Origin: Gigaspora rosea
Lineage: Eukaryota; Glomeromycota; Glomeromycetes; Diversisporales; Gigasporaceae
DNA length: 64,000 nt
Reading direction: 5' to 3'
Assembly (NCBI GenBank): GCA_003550325.1
Contig: QKWP01002017.1
Coordinates: forward strand, 18,400-82,399
The position numbers and the translations under genes are program-made. Shown in pieces: positions 44,522 through 55,700 of this stretch (the first letter of the stretch is position 1; each line of letters opens with the position of its first letter). The notes under the pieces were generated by a model, which had not been told where the DNA came from, ran no database searches, and saw nothing but the letters and a program-made list of their open reading frames with translations.

Positions 44522-45117
44522 TTTTTTTTAAAAAAACCCTAGATCTATTGCTAGGGGCGTGGGTGGCGCTCTTTATTCAAATTTTAAAGGTCTTACGTTA
44601 CATTACATTAGGGGTTTCTATCCTAATTAACCTATACATCCCTCCTATCATCTGTTTATCTTGGTGTAATCTAGCAAGTCCACCACGCCTGGTGCCCCGT
44701 ATCTCGCGGATCTTAAGTAGCTTTAAGGTCGTCAATGTCTGCCGGTGTGCTATATAGGTCAGTCGTTTTTTATACACCCTGAGAACACTTTCCATATTCG
44801 GTCGGTGCAGTATCGTCAGGTACTCTTTATCTAATTCTCGATTTTCCTTTTATAGTGAATATTCCTTATATTTACGATATTTTTTGTCAGATTTTCTTTC
44901 CTTTTCTGGACACGCATGATTTTTGTGGCTATATCATGCAGCTCTTATCACTATAGTACCATATCCGTAGATGGAGAAGAAGTGTGAATCCTCAATATAG
45001 ATCCTGGCCATTCGTGGTCCCAACACAGTTTTTTGTCATCCACTAGACTCGAACCGGTGACCTTGCGAATGCGACCCCAGAGCACTAACCACTGCGCTAT
45101 CCGACCCAGAGTCCTAG
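44522..45117 (-). mobile_element. tRNA-derived SINE, family A, copy 2
   Basis: Matches the SINE at 17560-18150 from tRNA-like head (45110-45045) to tail. The perfect 12 bp TSD TAGATGTAATTT lies at 44510-44521 and 45118-45129. The B box reads GGTTCGAGTCT on the minus strand near 45055. The 3' end is CCTAGGG-like followed by mixed T and A runs. ORFs on both strands here are shadows. Confidence 0.9.
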
Positions 45118-45129
45118 TAGATGTAATTT

Positions 45130-45950
45130 AAAGTAATAATAAAGTATGTTTTTATGTTAGGACCCTGAAATATATATTGATAAATCAGGTATTAGTTTGT
45201 TTGTTTTGGGGTTTTATGCAAGTCTTTCTATTTATACTAATTTTTGCTTATTTTTGAAGTTTTTCTATAGATCTTCTATTTTTAGTAATTTTATAATAAT
45301 CCTAATCTATCTATATATATTTCAGATTCTTTTGTGCTTAAAAGGTCTACTAATAAGTATTTTTTAAATAGTTACATTGAATATAGTTTTGAATAGCAAA
45401 ATTTAATTGTCTTTAATGACCTCCTAAACAAGTTGTTATATTATATTCTACTTTTATATTTTATTTATAGCTACAGGCATGACTTTTTGTATTTTATTTT
45501 CATAAATCTTTAAAATCTATATACACAATACATAAATAATACAAAATAAAACTTTACAACTTTGTTCACCTGCAACAATACTAGAAAAAGCTTGCTATAT
45601 ACTGTTAGCCTTGGTATTGTTTTAATATAACAGAGGCCCAATAGCAATATTTAATCTTTGATTAATTGCAATGCTTTTACAATAGTTAAAAGCATACAAA
45701 AAAATAAACTCCACTTTTTTAACACCTGTGATTGTTACAAATATATAATATAAAAAGCTTTTAATTATGCTTGTTTATTTTATAGATAGAATCCATTAAT
45801 GTAGGCTAGCTAAAGTATTAATTATTTATATATAATTCAAATATAAGTAAATAAAAATTAATTAGAAATAAATAAACAGAACTAACAAAACTTGAAATTT
45901 AATTTTGTAATAATAATAAAAATAAAATTAATAAAAAATAAAATTAAAAA
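45130..45950. other. Unassigned AT-rich stretch
   Basis: Contains an isolated AGGACCCTGA at 45159 that resembles an element-Y end. Otherwise nothing recognised. Confidence 0.4.
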
Positions 45951-46565
45951 GAAAATTTCTTAATTTATATTATGTGTACGTACACATAGTTACACAATGT
46001 AGATCAGATAAATATTTATTTCTTTATTTTGTGCACCCTTATCACAGGGTATAAGTGATCATTGATAATCACTGTTTTTTTGTCTAACGTTTTTCATATA
46101 CTGTAGTTTGTTCCAAATAGTTTGTCGCATCTTGTGGTGTCGTCACTGTTGTCGTTGCTTGGTGTTGTCGCTTTGGTGTCGTCGCTTGTCTTGGTGTCGT
46201 CGCTGTGATCTGTCATTTAGGTGTAGTTGTTGTGATTTTTGCATTTGCTTTGCTTTTTTCGTTTTGCTGTTTTTGCTTTGTTGCCTTGCCGTTTACTTTA
46301 TGTTGCTTTGCTTTGCCACTTGTTTTGTGTAGATTTTTTTGCAGCTTTATGCCATAATTTCGCCAGTTGCACCATACTTACGGTATCGTTGCCTTGTGTT
46401 GTTGTGATTTGTGCTTTGTTGCCTGGCGTGATTTCATTGACGTATATATAGGGCTTATGGTGTCGTCGCTTAAATATTAGTATACGTTTAATATAGTATA
46501 ATTTCGCTGTGCTGCATTGGTGTCATTTTACCGTTGGTCTGTGTGGTTACAATGCGTATTTACTG

Positions 46566-46745
46566 GGTGGTATTGATTATTTAGTGTTAGGTTGGTATTT
46601 AGAATTAGGATAGTTGGAGTTGAGTTAGATTTAGGGTTAGAATGGTTGTTTTAGTTAGCAGTTAGGATAGGGTGTGTTATTTTAGTTAGAGTTAGGGTTA
46701 GTGTAGGTTATTTTAGTTAGCGGTTAGAGTTAGGATAGTTTTTTA
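46566..46745. repeat. Degenerate TTAGGG-like tract
   Basis: About 180 bp of irregular GTTAGGGTTAG, GTTAGGATAG and GAGTTAGATTT units inside the non-autonomous MULE. Confidence 0.7.
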
Positions 46746-47202
46746 GGTTGAATTAGTTTAGATTGGAGCGGTTTTAGCCTTCTTGGATCCAGATGTATTA
46801 TTTCATTTTTTCGTTGTTTTTGTTTTCCGGTTAGTGGCTATTACTAATGCTTTTTTGTTTAATTTTTTAAGAGCGTTTATGGCATATAGTTTCTTTCGTT
46901 CCAGTTAGTGGATGTATTTAGAAAGTATAACTGGTTTGGGCTTTCTTAATTATTCTGGGTGTATTGTTTATTTCTTTGTTGTTTTTGTTTTCCGACTTGT
47001 GAACCGTTTACTAATATGCTTCTTTTTTTTTCTTTGTTTGTAATAGCATTTTTTTTTGTGAAGTATGACTTCTATTTTGGTATATGGATTGATATTTTTC
47101 GAATTTCTCAATTTGTCTCCGTCTTTCACTTCGTCGCATTATTGGTGTGATGTTGTTTGTAGCGTCTTGTTGTAGTTAGGTTTAGAATATTAAGCATAAG
47201 AG

Positions 47203-47451
47203 TGTTCATTGCGTAATGATGTTTCAATAGTTTTTGTTGTGTAATGATGTTGTAATAGCATTCATTGTGTAATGTTGTTTTAATAGTGTTCGTTGCATAA
47301 TGACGTTTCAATAGTATTCATTGCGTAATGATACTTTAATAGTGTTCATTGCATAACAACGATTTAATAGTGTTGCTGTATAACAATATTTAATAGTGTT
47401 CGTTGCGTAATGACGATTCAATAGTGTTCGTTGCATAATGACAATTTAACA
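47203..47451. repeat. 28 bp tandem repeat, about nine units
   Basis: Units of the form TTCATTGCGTAATGATG-TTCAATAG repeat about nine times with point differences, near the right end of the non-autonomous MULE. The ORF at 47126-47311 is a by-product. Confidence 0.9.
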
Positions 47452-47660
47452 GTTGAAAAATTTGTTAAATAATTTGTTAAAAATTCTTAAATAAAATTGT
47501 TACAATATAATCGATTACTAATATTTAATTACGTGATAAAGGGTGCAGGTGCACCAAAAAATAAAACCCAATAATATAATTTTTATTATATAATTTAATT
47601 AGAAAATATATGGTTACGTGATGTGTATATGTACACATAGTGTACAAATAGAAATCGTCT

Positions 47661-47736
47661 ATTTATAAATATTCATAAACATTATGAATATTCATAAATA
47701 TTTATGAATATTTATAAATATTCATAAACATTATGA
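47661..47736. repeat. ATTCATAAATATT inverted and tandem units
   Basis: Short palindromic units of TATGAATATTTATAAATATT run into the assembly gap. Confidence 0.7.
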
Positions 47737-48362
47737 NNNNNNNNNNNNNNNNNNNNNNNNNNNNNNNNNNNNNNNNNNNNNNNNNNNNNNNNNNNNNNNN
47801 NNNNNNNNNNNNNNNNNNNNNNNNNNNNNNNNNNNNNNNNNNNNNNNNNNNNNNNNNNNNNNNNNNNNNNNNNNNNNNNNNNNNNNNNNNNNNNNNNNNN
47901 NNNNNNNNNNNNNNNNNNNNNNNNNNNNNNNNNNNNNNNNNNNNNNNNNNNNNNNNNNNNNNNNNNNNNNNNNNNNNNNNNNNNNNNNNNNNNNNNNNNN
48001 NNNNNNNNNNNNNNNNNNNNNNNNNNNNNNNNNNNNNNNNNNNNNNNNNNNNNNNNNNNNNNNNNNNNNNNNNNNNNNNNNNNNNNNNNNNNNNNNNNNN
48101 NNNNNNNNNNNNNNNNNNNNNNNNNNNNNNNNNNNNNNNNNNNNNNNNNNNNNNNNNNNNNNNNNNNNNNNNNNNNNNNNNNNNNNNNNNNNNNNNNNNN
48201 NNNNNNNNNNNNNNNNNNNNNNNNNNNNNNNNNNNNNNNNNNNNNNNNNNNNNNNNNNNNNNNNNNNNNNNNNNNNNNNNNNNNNNNNNNNNNNNNNNNN
48301 NNNNNNNNNNNNNNNNNNNNNNNNNNNNNNNNNNNNNNNNNNNNNNNNNNNNNNNNNNNNNN
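47737..48362. other. Assembly gap (626 N)
   Basis: Unsequenced. The following bases belong to an element Y copy, so the gap probably hides the minisatellite seen at 15540-15820. The two long ORFs reported across it are only N. Confidence 0.95.
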
Positions 48363-48615
48363 AAAGACAAATTTATATTCTCTATAAAAAAAAAAACCAA
48401 AATCTTACTTTACATTTTTTATTAGTACATTTCAAATATAAAATTTATAATACTTATTCTATTAGTATAATTTTAAATATAACCTATTTAGTTATTAGCT
48501 ATTTTTAAATATAATCTTTTTACCCATATCTACTTTTCAAATATAAACTTTTTTAAAAAAAGAATCTATATTAGCAATTTTTTAAATATAATCTTATATA
48601 GATTGTTTGGGTCCT
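48363..48615 (-). mobile_element. AGGACCC-ended element Y, copy 3 (partial)
   Basis: Matches the right part of copy 2: repeated TTCAAATATAA units, AAAAAAAGAATCTATATTAG, and the TTTGGGTCCT end at 48615. The other end is in or beyond the gap. Confidence 0.65.
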
Positions 48616-49280
48616 AATAGTCATATAACTTTACTAATTGAACTTAATATTATAATCTGTTATGATCTAGATAAGGGAAAAAATGGGTAGCCCAGAGTTG
48701 GCAATATATTATATTTAGTAAAAATAATTATATCAATAGACTTCAATAAATCAATAGATATGGGATATTACATATTAAAATAGCCCTTTTTACATATAGG
48801 ATCTTTGCCTTGAAAATGACCTTATGGGACTATGCAAAGCTTATAAATAAAAATTAAAATTCTAGCCATTTAGTAATCCAATTCAAATAAACTTTTTTTT
48901 ATTTTATAAAATTTAGAAGTTTTACAAAATAAAAAAAAGCTTATTTCAATTGGATAACTAGATAGCTAGAAATTTAATTTTTATCTATAAGATCTATATA
49001 GTCCTATAAGATCATTTTTAATATAATTGAGCTTACCGGTAATAATTTGGTTTGATTTTTAGACTGATCCAGAATTAATTAAATTTTATGATTTTGATTG
49101 GTTAAATATAACAGATGACTATCCAGTAATCTCATAATGTATTGGTCTTATGTGGCCTCATCTAATTTTCTTTTACAATTATCTTAATTTTTTATTATAC
49201 AAATTGATTTTTATTTATAATTGAAAATATTAATTATGTCAAATTTATATAAATCTAATAAAAACTCAATTTTTTTAAAA
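48616..49280. other. AT-rich stretch with a fragment of element D
   Basis: The segment 49055-49275 matches the interior of element D (36365-36590), for example AGACTGATCCAGAATTAAT. The rest is unassigned. Confidence 0.5.
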
Positions 49281-49646
49281 AGGGAATAAAATTTGTTACA
49301 CCTGCGACAAGTCGCACTCTGATTCTGACCAATCAAATCGCATGATTTTGTAGACAAAAAATTTTAAGTTTTAAAAATTAAAAATTTTACTAATAAAATG
49401 TAAAAATAAATAAGCGATTTAAAGTATATAATATAAAATTTGATTCTAAACAACTTTTTCTAAGTTATAAAGATAGATTGTCTTAGTAAAAAAACGTTTT
49501 ATAAGAAAAATCAAAAATTTTGAACGTTAGCACATATAAACCTTTTTTTTACTAAGGGGAGCGCCATTTATCACCTGATTTTTTAGGTGGTGGGGGTAGA
49601 GAAATTATCAGGTCCTATATATAATATAATATATATAATATATATA

Positions 49647-51083
49647 GGGTTTAGATTTTTCGCGCACCTGCACGGCCATGCACCCCCGTGATCAACCAAT
49701 CAAAACCGGTCATGTAGTATTTATATTTTTTAAAAAAACAAGTCTTTTTAATTTATTTTTTAATTTGTAATATTTACATCATATAGTACAACAATATTTA
49801 ATTAACCGTAATCGCATAATTATAAATTTTAAAAAAAAAAAAAAAAAAGCACACAACGAACATCGACAAAACCCCAATATCGTCAAGCTGATGATACATT
49901 AGCAATGGCGATATAAATTTTATTAAAAAAAAAAAAAAGTGCGCAGTGAAGTAGATCCATGCTACAAACATCAAATATCGTCACACTGACAATATCAGCC
50001 GACGGCGACTTCCCTAATACTTGGTGCCGATTCTATGTCACAATGAACCTACAAGCAAAAAAAGGAAAAAAATAGCTAATAAATACAGGAATATTGCAAA
50101 AAAAAGAAAAAATAACAAAGAAAAAAAGGAAAACTACTTATCAAGAGCCGCTGATTCCACATACCGGCAATTCCCAAACCCAACGAAACAAACCTGTAAT
50201 ACTTGGCGCCGATTCTACTTTACAAAGAACCTACAAGCAAAAGAAGAGAAAAGAATAGTTAGTAAATACCGAAATATTGCAAAAAAAAAAAAATAAAATA
50301 AAGAAAAAAAAGAAAACTAATCACCAAGAGCCGCTGATTCCACGTTCTGGCAATTCCCAGACCCAACGAAGCAAGACAAGACAAACCCCGTAATACTTGG
50401 TGCTGTTCCATGTTACAAAGAACCTACAAGTCTAAAAAAAGAAAAGAATAGTTAGTAAATACCAGAATATTACAAAAAAAAAATAATAAATAAAGAAAAA
50501 AAAGGAAAACTACTCACCAAGAGCTGCAGATTCCACGTCCCGGAAATCCCAGACCCAACGAAACAAGACAAAACAAACCTCGTATAAAGAAAGAACAATC
50601 TAAAAAAATGAAAAAGGATGAAAAAGGATTAGTAAAGATATTCAAACCATCGAAAACAAATCCAACACTGGAAAAACGTACAAGACCAGCTTATAAGAGC
50701 ACTGGAAAAGAATCAAAGCCATTCCACAAAACCGCTAAAAAAACACATAAGATCACATTCCACAAGCCGGAGAAAACCCTAGAGAAACACCCACAAGATC
50801 ATTCTGCAAGACCACCCACAACGACACAAAATCAATTCACAATCTAACAGCGACACCAACGACAAAAACGACACCAACGATGACAAACAACGACGACGAC
50901 ACCAGCGACGACAAAACACTAACGACGACAGCGAAAAGTGACAAACTAAAAAAAAAATTAATAACAAGTAAGCAAAAACAAAAAAAACAATACTGTAAAA
51001 AAAAAACAATGATTATCAATCTTTGATAATCATTGTTTATATAGGGGTGCATGGCCATGCGGGTGCGTGGAAAACCTTTTCCC
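49647..51083. mobile_element. Non-autonomous MULE with the ends of MULE 1, 1.4 kb
   Basis: Ends GGGTTTAGATTTTTCGCGCA and GGGAAAAGGTTTTCCACGCA with the following GCATGGCCATGCACCCC block match the 5.9 kb MULE at 5189-11047. The 9 bp flanks ATATATATA (49638-49646 and 51084-51092) fit a MULE TSD, though they are low-complexity. Inside are three 190 bp repeats, a CGACAACGACACC-type repeat (50850-50935) and a TGATTATCA palindrome (51008-51036). The Lys-rich ORFs at 50021-50296 and 50608-50847 fall in repeats and are doubtful. Confidence 0.8.
50017..50590. repeat. About 190 bp tandem repeat x3
   Basis: Units begin TAATACTTGGTGCCGATTC at about 50015, 50200 and 50390. Each contains AAGAACCTACAAG, an A-rich stretch, CAAGAGCCGCTGATTCCAC and CCAGACCCAACGAA. 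The third runs into unique sequence. Confidence 0.85.
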
Positions 51084-52949
51084 ATATATATAAATATAAA
51101 TTTATATATATTATTATATATATATAATTTTTAATATTAAATAACTTTTGATCCACCAGTCCATTTTTGATGATTTAACTACCAAAATGTTCGTCTCAGT
51201 AAGACGATTCTAACAAGCCCAAAATCATTAAATTCTAATCACAGGATCCTAAGATCGACAAAGATTTGTATTCTATAACAATTAATAATTAGATATGTCT
51301 AATTCGGTACACCTAAGTTCTATGATAAATACTACGTGCCATATCAATCAGAATCAGATAATTTTGGTACCATTCGATTCGTCTCATTGAGACGAATCAA
51401 ATGACACCAAATTCACCCAAATCTGATCACTTAATCATGCGATATCACATTTTAATGATTATTTTAAACATAGTCCAATTTGGCACAGTACCTAATTCAA
51501 TGCACTAAAGATCTCTAATGATATTTGTGAACTATTGATCCAAATTATACGATTTTGGTACCATTTGATTCGCCATAATGAGACAAGTCGGATGGTACTA
51601 AAACTATGCGATTATGGTCAATAGTTCACAAGATATCATCATTTAATCAAAATAACCTGTGTAAAGCAAAATTTGAAATTAAAATAAAATCGTTGATAAC
51701 CTTTGATAGACTGGTCCGTTTTGATAATTTTACCACCAAAATGACCGCCTTGAAGAGACGATTCCAACACGCCCAAAATCATTAAAATCTAATCATAGGA
51801 TCACAAGATTATTAAAGATTTTCTTATTATTTGATGAAATTAGATACCTGTCAACTGGAGAGAGACGAAATGTGGCGTGCTTTCATCTAAAAATTTTTTT
51901 CTTACTAAGTTAACAATACATGTCCACTAATTGAAAGTTGTAGAGCTCGTCAAGACACATCTAACAGTGGTTAAATCATCCAAATCGACCTAGTGGATTG
52001 CGAGATATCGTCGAAAAACGATTGGCTGACTATATAAAATCTCTATGTAAAACAAATATTGTTTTATAGAGATTTTATATAGTCAGCCAATCGTTTTTCG
52101 ATGATATCTCGCCATCCACTGGGTCGATTTGGATGTTCTAACCACCGTTAGATGCGTCTCGATGAGCTCTACAATTTTTAATTAATGGGCATTATCGTTA
52201 AATTAATAAGAAAAAATGTTTTATATGGAAGCACGCCACATTTCGCCAATAGTGATTTTCATATTTGATTTCGTCATTGATTTTTATATAGTCGGCCAAT
52301 CGTTTTTTGATGATATCTCGCCATCCACTAGGCCGATTTGGATGATCTAACAACTGTTAGATGCATCTCAACGAGCTCTACAACTTTTATTTAGTGGATA
52401 TGTATCGTTAACTTAGTAAAAAAAAAATTTAGATAGAAGCTCGCCACATTTCACCTATTCTAGACAGATTATTAATTAAATTTACACAAAAGCCGAACGA
52501 TCTTGGGATTCTGTGATTGGATTTTGATAGTTTTGGGTTTGTTAGAATCATCTCACTGAGACAAACATTTTGGTAGTTAAATCATCCAAAACAGACCAGT
52601 ATATCAAAAGTTATCCAATTTTTAATATATATATATTATTAAATTTTAACTACCGGTAATCAAATGCTTAGAAAAATTATCAGGTGGGGGTAGGGGGTCA
52701 GCTACTTAGTGAAACCTAATCAGGTGATTCCTGGCGCTCCCCTAATATAATCATATTTATATTTAAGTATTACATGTAAAATTTTATATTAAACAACTTT
52801 TCTAAGTTAAAAAGGTAGATTGTTTTAGTAAAAAAAAAGTTTTATATATGCTAACTTTGGAAATTTTTGATTTTTCTTATAAAAGTTTTTTTTACTAAGA
52901 CAATCTATCTTTATAACTTAGAAAATGTTGTTCAGAATAAAATTTTACA

Positions 52950-53297
52950 TAGAGGTTTGACTTGTTCAAAAAATAAGTATTTGAATATTCATTTGTTCTA
53001 TATTTTTTTATTCAAATATTGTTTAAAAATTCACTGAATATTTATTGGATAGTAAATATATTTCAATTTTAAAAATTATATAATATAAATTAGCTAATAA
53101 AATTGCAAATAATTATTAAAAAATAAAATAAAATTATAAAATTATATATATATATATATATATTCAATGAATATTCAATGAATATATTCAGTGAAATTTT
53201 AAATATTCAAATATTCATTTAGTGAAAAATTATATATTCAAATATTCAAATATTCAGTGAATATTCAGTAAATGGTATTCATCGAGTCAGACCTCTA
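52950..53297. mobile_element. hAT-type MITE B, copy 2
   Basis: Ends TAGAGGTTTGACTTG / TAGAGGTCTGACTCG, flanks ATTTTACA (52942-52949) and ATTTTACG (53298-53305). It matches 14725-15092 in reverse, with the same ATTCAAATATT arrays, and interrupts MITE M copy 2. Confidence 0.8.
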
Positions 53298-53461
53298 ATT
53301 TTACGTTATATAATGTGCTATTTTATATATATTTTATACTTTATTAAGTAAATTTTTAAATTTTTAAAAAATTTGCCTATAAAATTGTGCGATTTGATTG
53401 GTTGAAGCAAAGATGTTGCATATGCGACAAATTTATTTTCCCTTTTAAAAAATTGCAAAAA

Positions 53462-53730
53462 CGTGGTTAGTATCTGGAATAATGTTCTAGTAATACAAGA
53501 TTGACTGGCAGAATTAAATAGGCAATGCCAATATGTGGATTGTAGGTATAGCAGCTAGTGTAGAACCATCGGGTGACTACTTAAACAGGCAACCAAAAGT
53601 TGCAGGTGATGCTAGTTGTTCCCTCGTCAATGCATGAATGTTGGATGTTCTTCTATGTAGGATGCCAAGGTCTTAAATATCTTGAATAAAAGCCAATCTC
53701 CAAAATAGGCACTTTGATACAAAAAAAAAA
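53462..53730 (+). mobile_element. Retroposon family B, 5'-truncated copy
   Basis: 269 bp ending in poly(A), flanked by AATTGCAAAAA (53451-53461 and 53731-53741). It matches the 3' part of copy 1 in reverse (4260-4400: GGTTCTACACTA, TTTAAGTAGTC). The missing head fits truncated target-primed reverse transcription. It inserted beside MITE M copy 2. Confidence 0.75.
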
Positions 53731-53741
53731 AATTGCAAAAA

Positions 53742-54356
53742 AGGGCTATTTTAATATATTGATATATGTTCATTAATCTATTGGTCCATTAATTTTTAAT
53801 TATAAAGCCAATAATACTCAATGCTATTATATAACTTTGCAGATATAGATATCTGTAGTATTGGCAGATTATTAAATAGTATTTAAATTATGCTATTTAA
53901 AGATAGGGTATCTTATATAATATTGTACATATACAATTTTATACAGATTACAGAATTTAGATTCTATAAAAAATTATACAAACTTGTAGCTATTAAAGAA
54001 TTTTAATCTATTGTCTAATATTGTTAAAAAAAAAATTTTTTTTAGCTATTTAAAGATTGGTAAACAGTTTTTATGTTAAACAAACTGTTTAAAAAAAGGT
54101 TTGTTTAAAAATTATATAGTATTAACTTTGTGCATATAGTTTCAAAAATGTGTATATTAGTAAACTTTATTAAAAAATAGTTTTTTCTTTAAATTTTACA
54201 GAATATAACTTTAGTCACTTGTTTACAACCAATAATTTTATAAAATTATTTGTAATTAAGAATTGTTTAAAAGTTTATTAGAAACCTTTTGTATTTATTA
54301 AGAGATCTATTTATAGATTATACAATATTTTAGAACCATATTAAATATTATATACT
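53742..54356. other. Unassigned AT-rich stretch
   Basis: Nothing recognised beyond short local inverted repeats. Confidence 0.4.
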
Positions 54357-54633
54357 AGGCTAATGCATAGCATTATATGTCCAGAGCTCATGTTCATCAT
54401 ATTACACAAACGTGTTAATATGTATATATTAGTAATATTAAAGCACAAATATAGACACGTGTGTGGACAAACAAAAAATTTCCAAATTCCATTTCTGATA
54501 AGATTTATATCATATATATGCAAGTATATCAAAAAAGTAAAATTTGTCAAGATTTTTACAATTGAAGCACATCAGGAAGGTAATTTTTGTATCACTTTGC
54601 ATAGAAATTAAAGGTCTGTCACCATGCTTCGCC
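54357..54633 (+). mobile_element. TIR element R, copy 2
   Basis: Inverted match to 43321-43606. Ends GGCTAATGCATAGC and GGCGAAGCATGG (reverse). A diverged third end resembling it is at 57960-57990. The ORFs on both strands are shadows of the repeat. Confidence 0.65.
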
Positions 54634-54785
54634 CAATAAACTATTTGAAAGGTTGGATTTTTGTATACAAGTATTTGTAACAAGTATTTAAAAATTATTA
54701 CAAATAAAATTTTTATTATAATAGAAGTAAGTTTGTATTAAAATATTTATATAATATTTATAGTAATACAAATCTATATTGATCT

Positions 54786-54965
54786 TACGATCTAGTAATT
54801 GGAATTTAATAATTTTAGACTTGTTAGAATCCTCTCTTTGAGAGAAACATTTTGGTAGTTAAATTATTCAAATTGGTTCAGTAGATCAAAAGTTATTTAA
54901 TATTAAATTTATATATAAATTTATAATTTTAATTAAAAAATTTTCTAACAAAGTTTTTTGTGGAA
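54786..54965. mobile_element. Element L arm, partial
   Basis: Resembles the inner arm of L (52490-52660): GTTAGAATCCTCTCTTTGAG and ACATTTTGGTAGTTAAAT. A matching L-type end, TAGCTCCCTTA, lies at 55880-55903, so repeat K copy 2 (55010-55700) may have inserted between them. Confidence 0.5.
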
Positions 54966-55009
54966 AAACAATAGAGAACAACAAAAAATTAAGTTTTTCC
55001 AACTACATT

Positions 55010-55700
55010 CTTTCCTTTAAATTTCTTTCGAGTATTGTCTTACTTCCCTTTAGATTTTTTTGAAAATTTTGCCAAAAAGTGGGAATTCTAGCTTACCCCT
55101 TTCAAAAGATCGGTGAAGTTTACCCCTTCCAAATTGGGAATGTTTCCATTCCAGAACTGATGCCGTCACAAGTTAATTTTGGTTGCTACATACAAATAAA
55201 TAGTGAATGACGTATTAGGAATCTAGAAGAGCACATAAAGAAATTTCTTATTTTTGTTTGTTGTTTTAGTTTTTAGTCTTTTTTTCTTATATTTGTACAT
55301 ATAATACACCAATAGACATTAGTCTTAGAGTCTTATATAATTTTTATTGTTTATACTAGACATGTTAGCATCTATAGTTTTTATTCTTTCTTTGCTTTTT
55401 CTTTGGTTTTTCTTTTTTATTATTTTTTTTTGTATTTTTGGTTAGTTCTTTTGGTTATTCGTTTAGGTATTGTCCCCATTAATCTTTTCACCTTTTTTGT
55501 TCTTCTTTATAAGAAGCTTAGAGAAGAAGTTTTTTGGAAAAATGGATTTTGTGGTTGGTTTCTGAAGCCAGGCGGTGCTATACTTCTTGCAGTTGGGAAG
55601 ACCATACTTGAGTATGAGCAAATCTTTTTTAGTGCAGTAACCAAAGTTGGACACCAATTCGAGCAGCTGGCTTAGTTCAATCATTACAGTTAGAATATAA
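55010..55700 (+). repeat. Dispersed repeat K, copy 2
   Basis: Matches 56740-57290 in the same orientation (for example TTCAAAAGATCGG / TTCAAAAGATTAG, TACATATA, and the T-rich block). Near 55066, AAAAGTGGGAATTCTAGC resembles a segment of the poly(A) retroposon at 23480. The short ORF at 55403-55675 has no recognisable relation. Confidence 0.55.

Larger units (their letters stand above)
45951..47660. mobile_element. Non-autonomous MULE related to MULE 2, 1.7 kb
   Basis: The right end read inward, AGACGATTTCTATTTGTACA, is identical to the left end of MULE 2 at 30961. The left end, GAAAATTTCTTAA, matches the right end of MULE 2. A second inverted pair, GTGCACCCTTATCAC near 46032 and its complement near 47540, lies inside. 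Next come a TGATCATTGATAATCA palindrome (46057) and a GTCGTCGCT repeat (46135-46205). No transposase. The TSD is not clear. ORFs at 46108-46451 are shadows of the repeats. Confidence 0.65.
49556..52742. mobile_element. Harbinger-like TIR element L, 3.2 kb
   Basis: Ends GGGGAGCGCCATTTATCACC / GGGGAGCGCCAGGAATCACC bound it and TAA flanks both sides (49553-49555 and 52743-52745), a Harbinger-type 3 bp TSD. Inner arms of about 160 bp (51100-51260 and 52490-52660) pair. 51890-52250 and 52265-52445 resemble element I. A MULE derivative is nested at 49647-51083. No transposase is present. Partial relatives are at 54786, 55795, 58005 and 60698. Confidence 0.75.
49281..53442. mobile_element. Foldback MITE M, copy 2, split twice
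   Basis: The left arm 49281-49555 and right arms 52743-52949 and 53298-53442 match copy 1 (20913-21516) in order. The insertions at 49556-52742 and 52950-53297 break it. The original element would be about 630 bp. Confidence 0.8.

Noticed and set aside
46108..46451. Cys-rich small secreted-protein-like ORFs
   Set aside because: They are translations of GTCGTCGCT and TTTGCTTTG repeats near a transposon end. Two overlapping frames look similar and there is no conserved cysteine spacing.
47702..48425. Long ORFs of 230 codons
   Set aside because: They consist of unknown bases across an assembly gap. The same holds at 13081-13497.
45159..48615. One large AGGACCC element spanning both ends
   Set aside because: AGGACCCTGA at 45159 and GGGTCCT at 48615 could be a pair, but the sequence next to 45159 does not match either end of element Y and the flanks show no TSD.
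50021..50847. Lys-rich ORFs in the non-autonomous MULE
   Set aside because: They fall in A-rich tandem repeats, each unit gives a different truncated frame, and no domain is recognisable.
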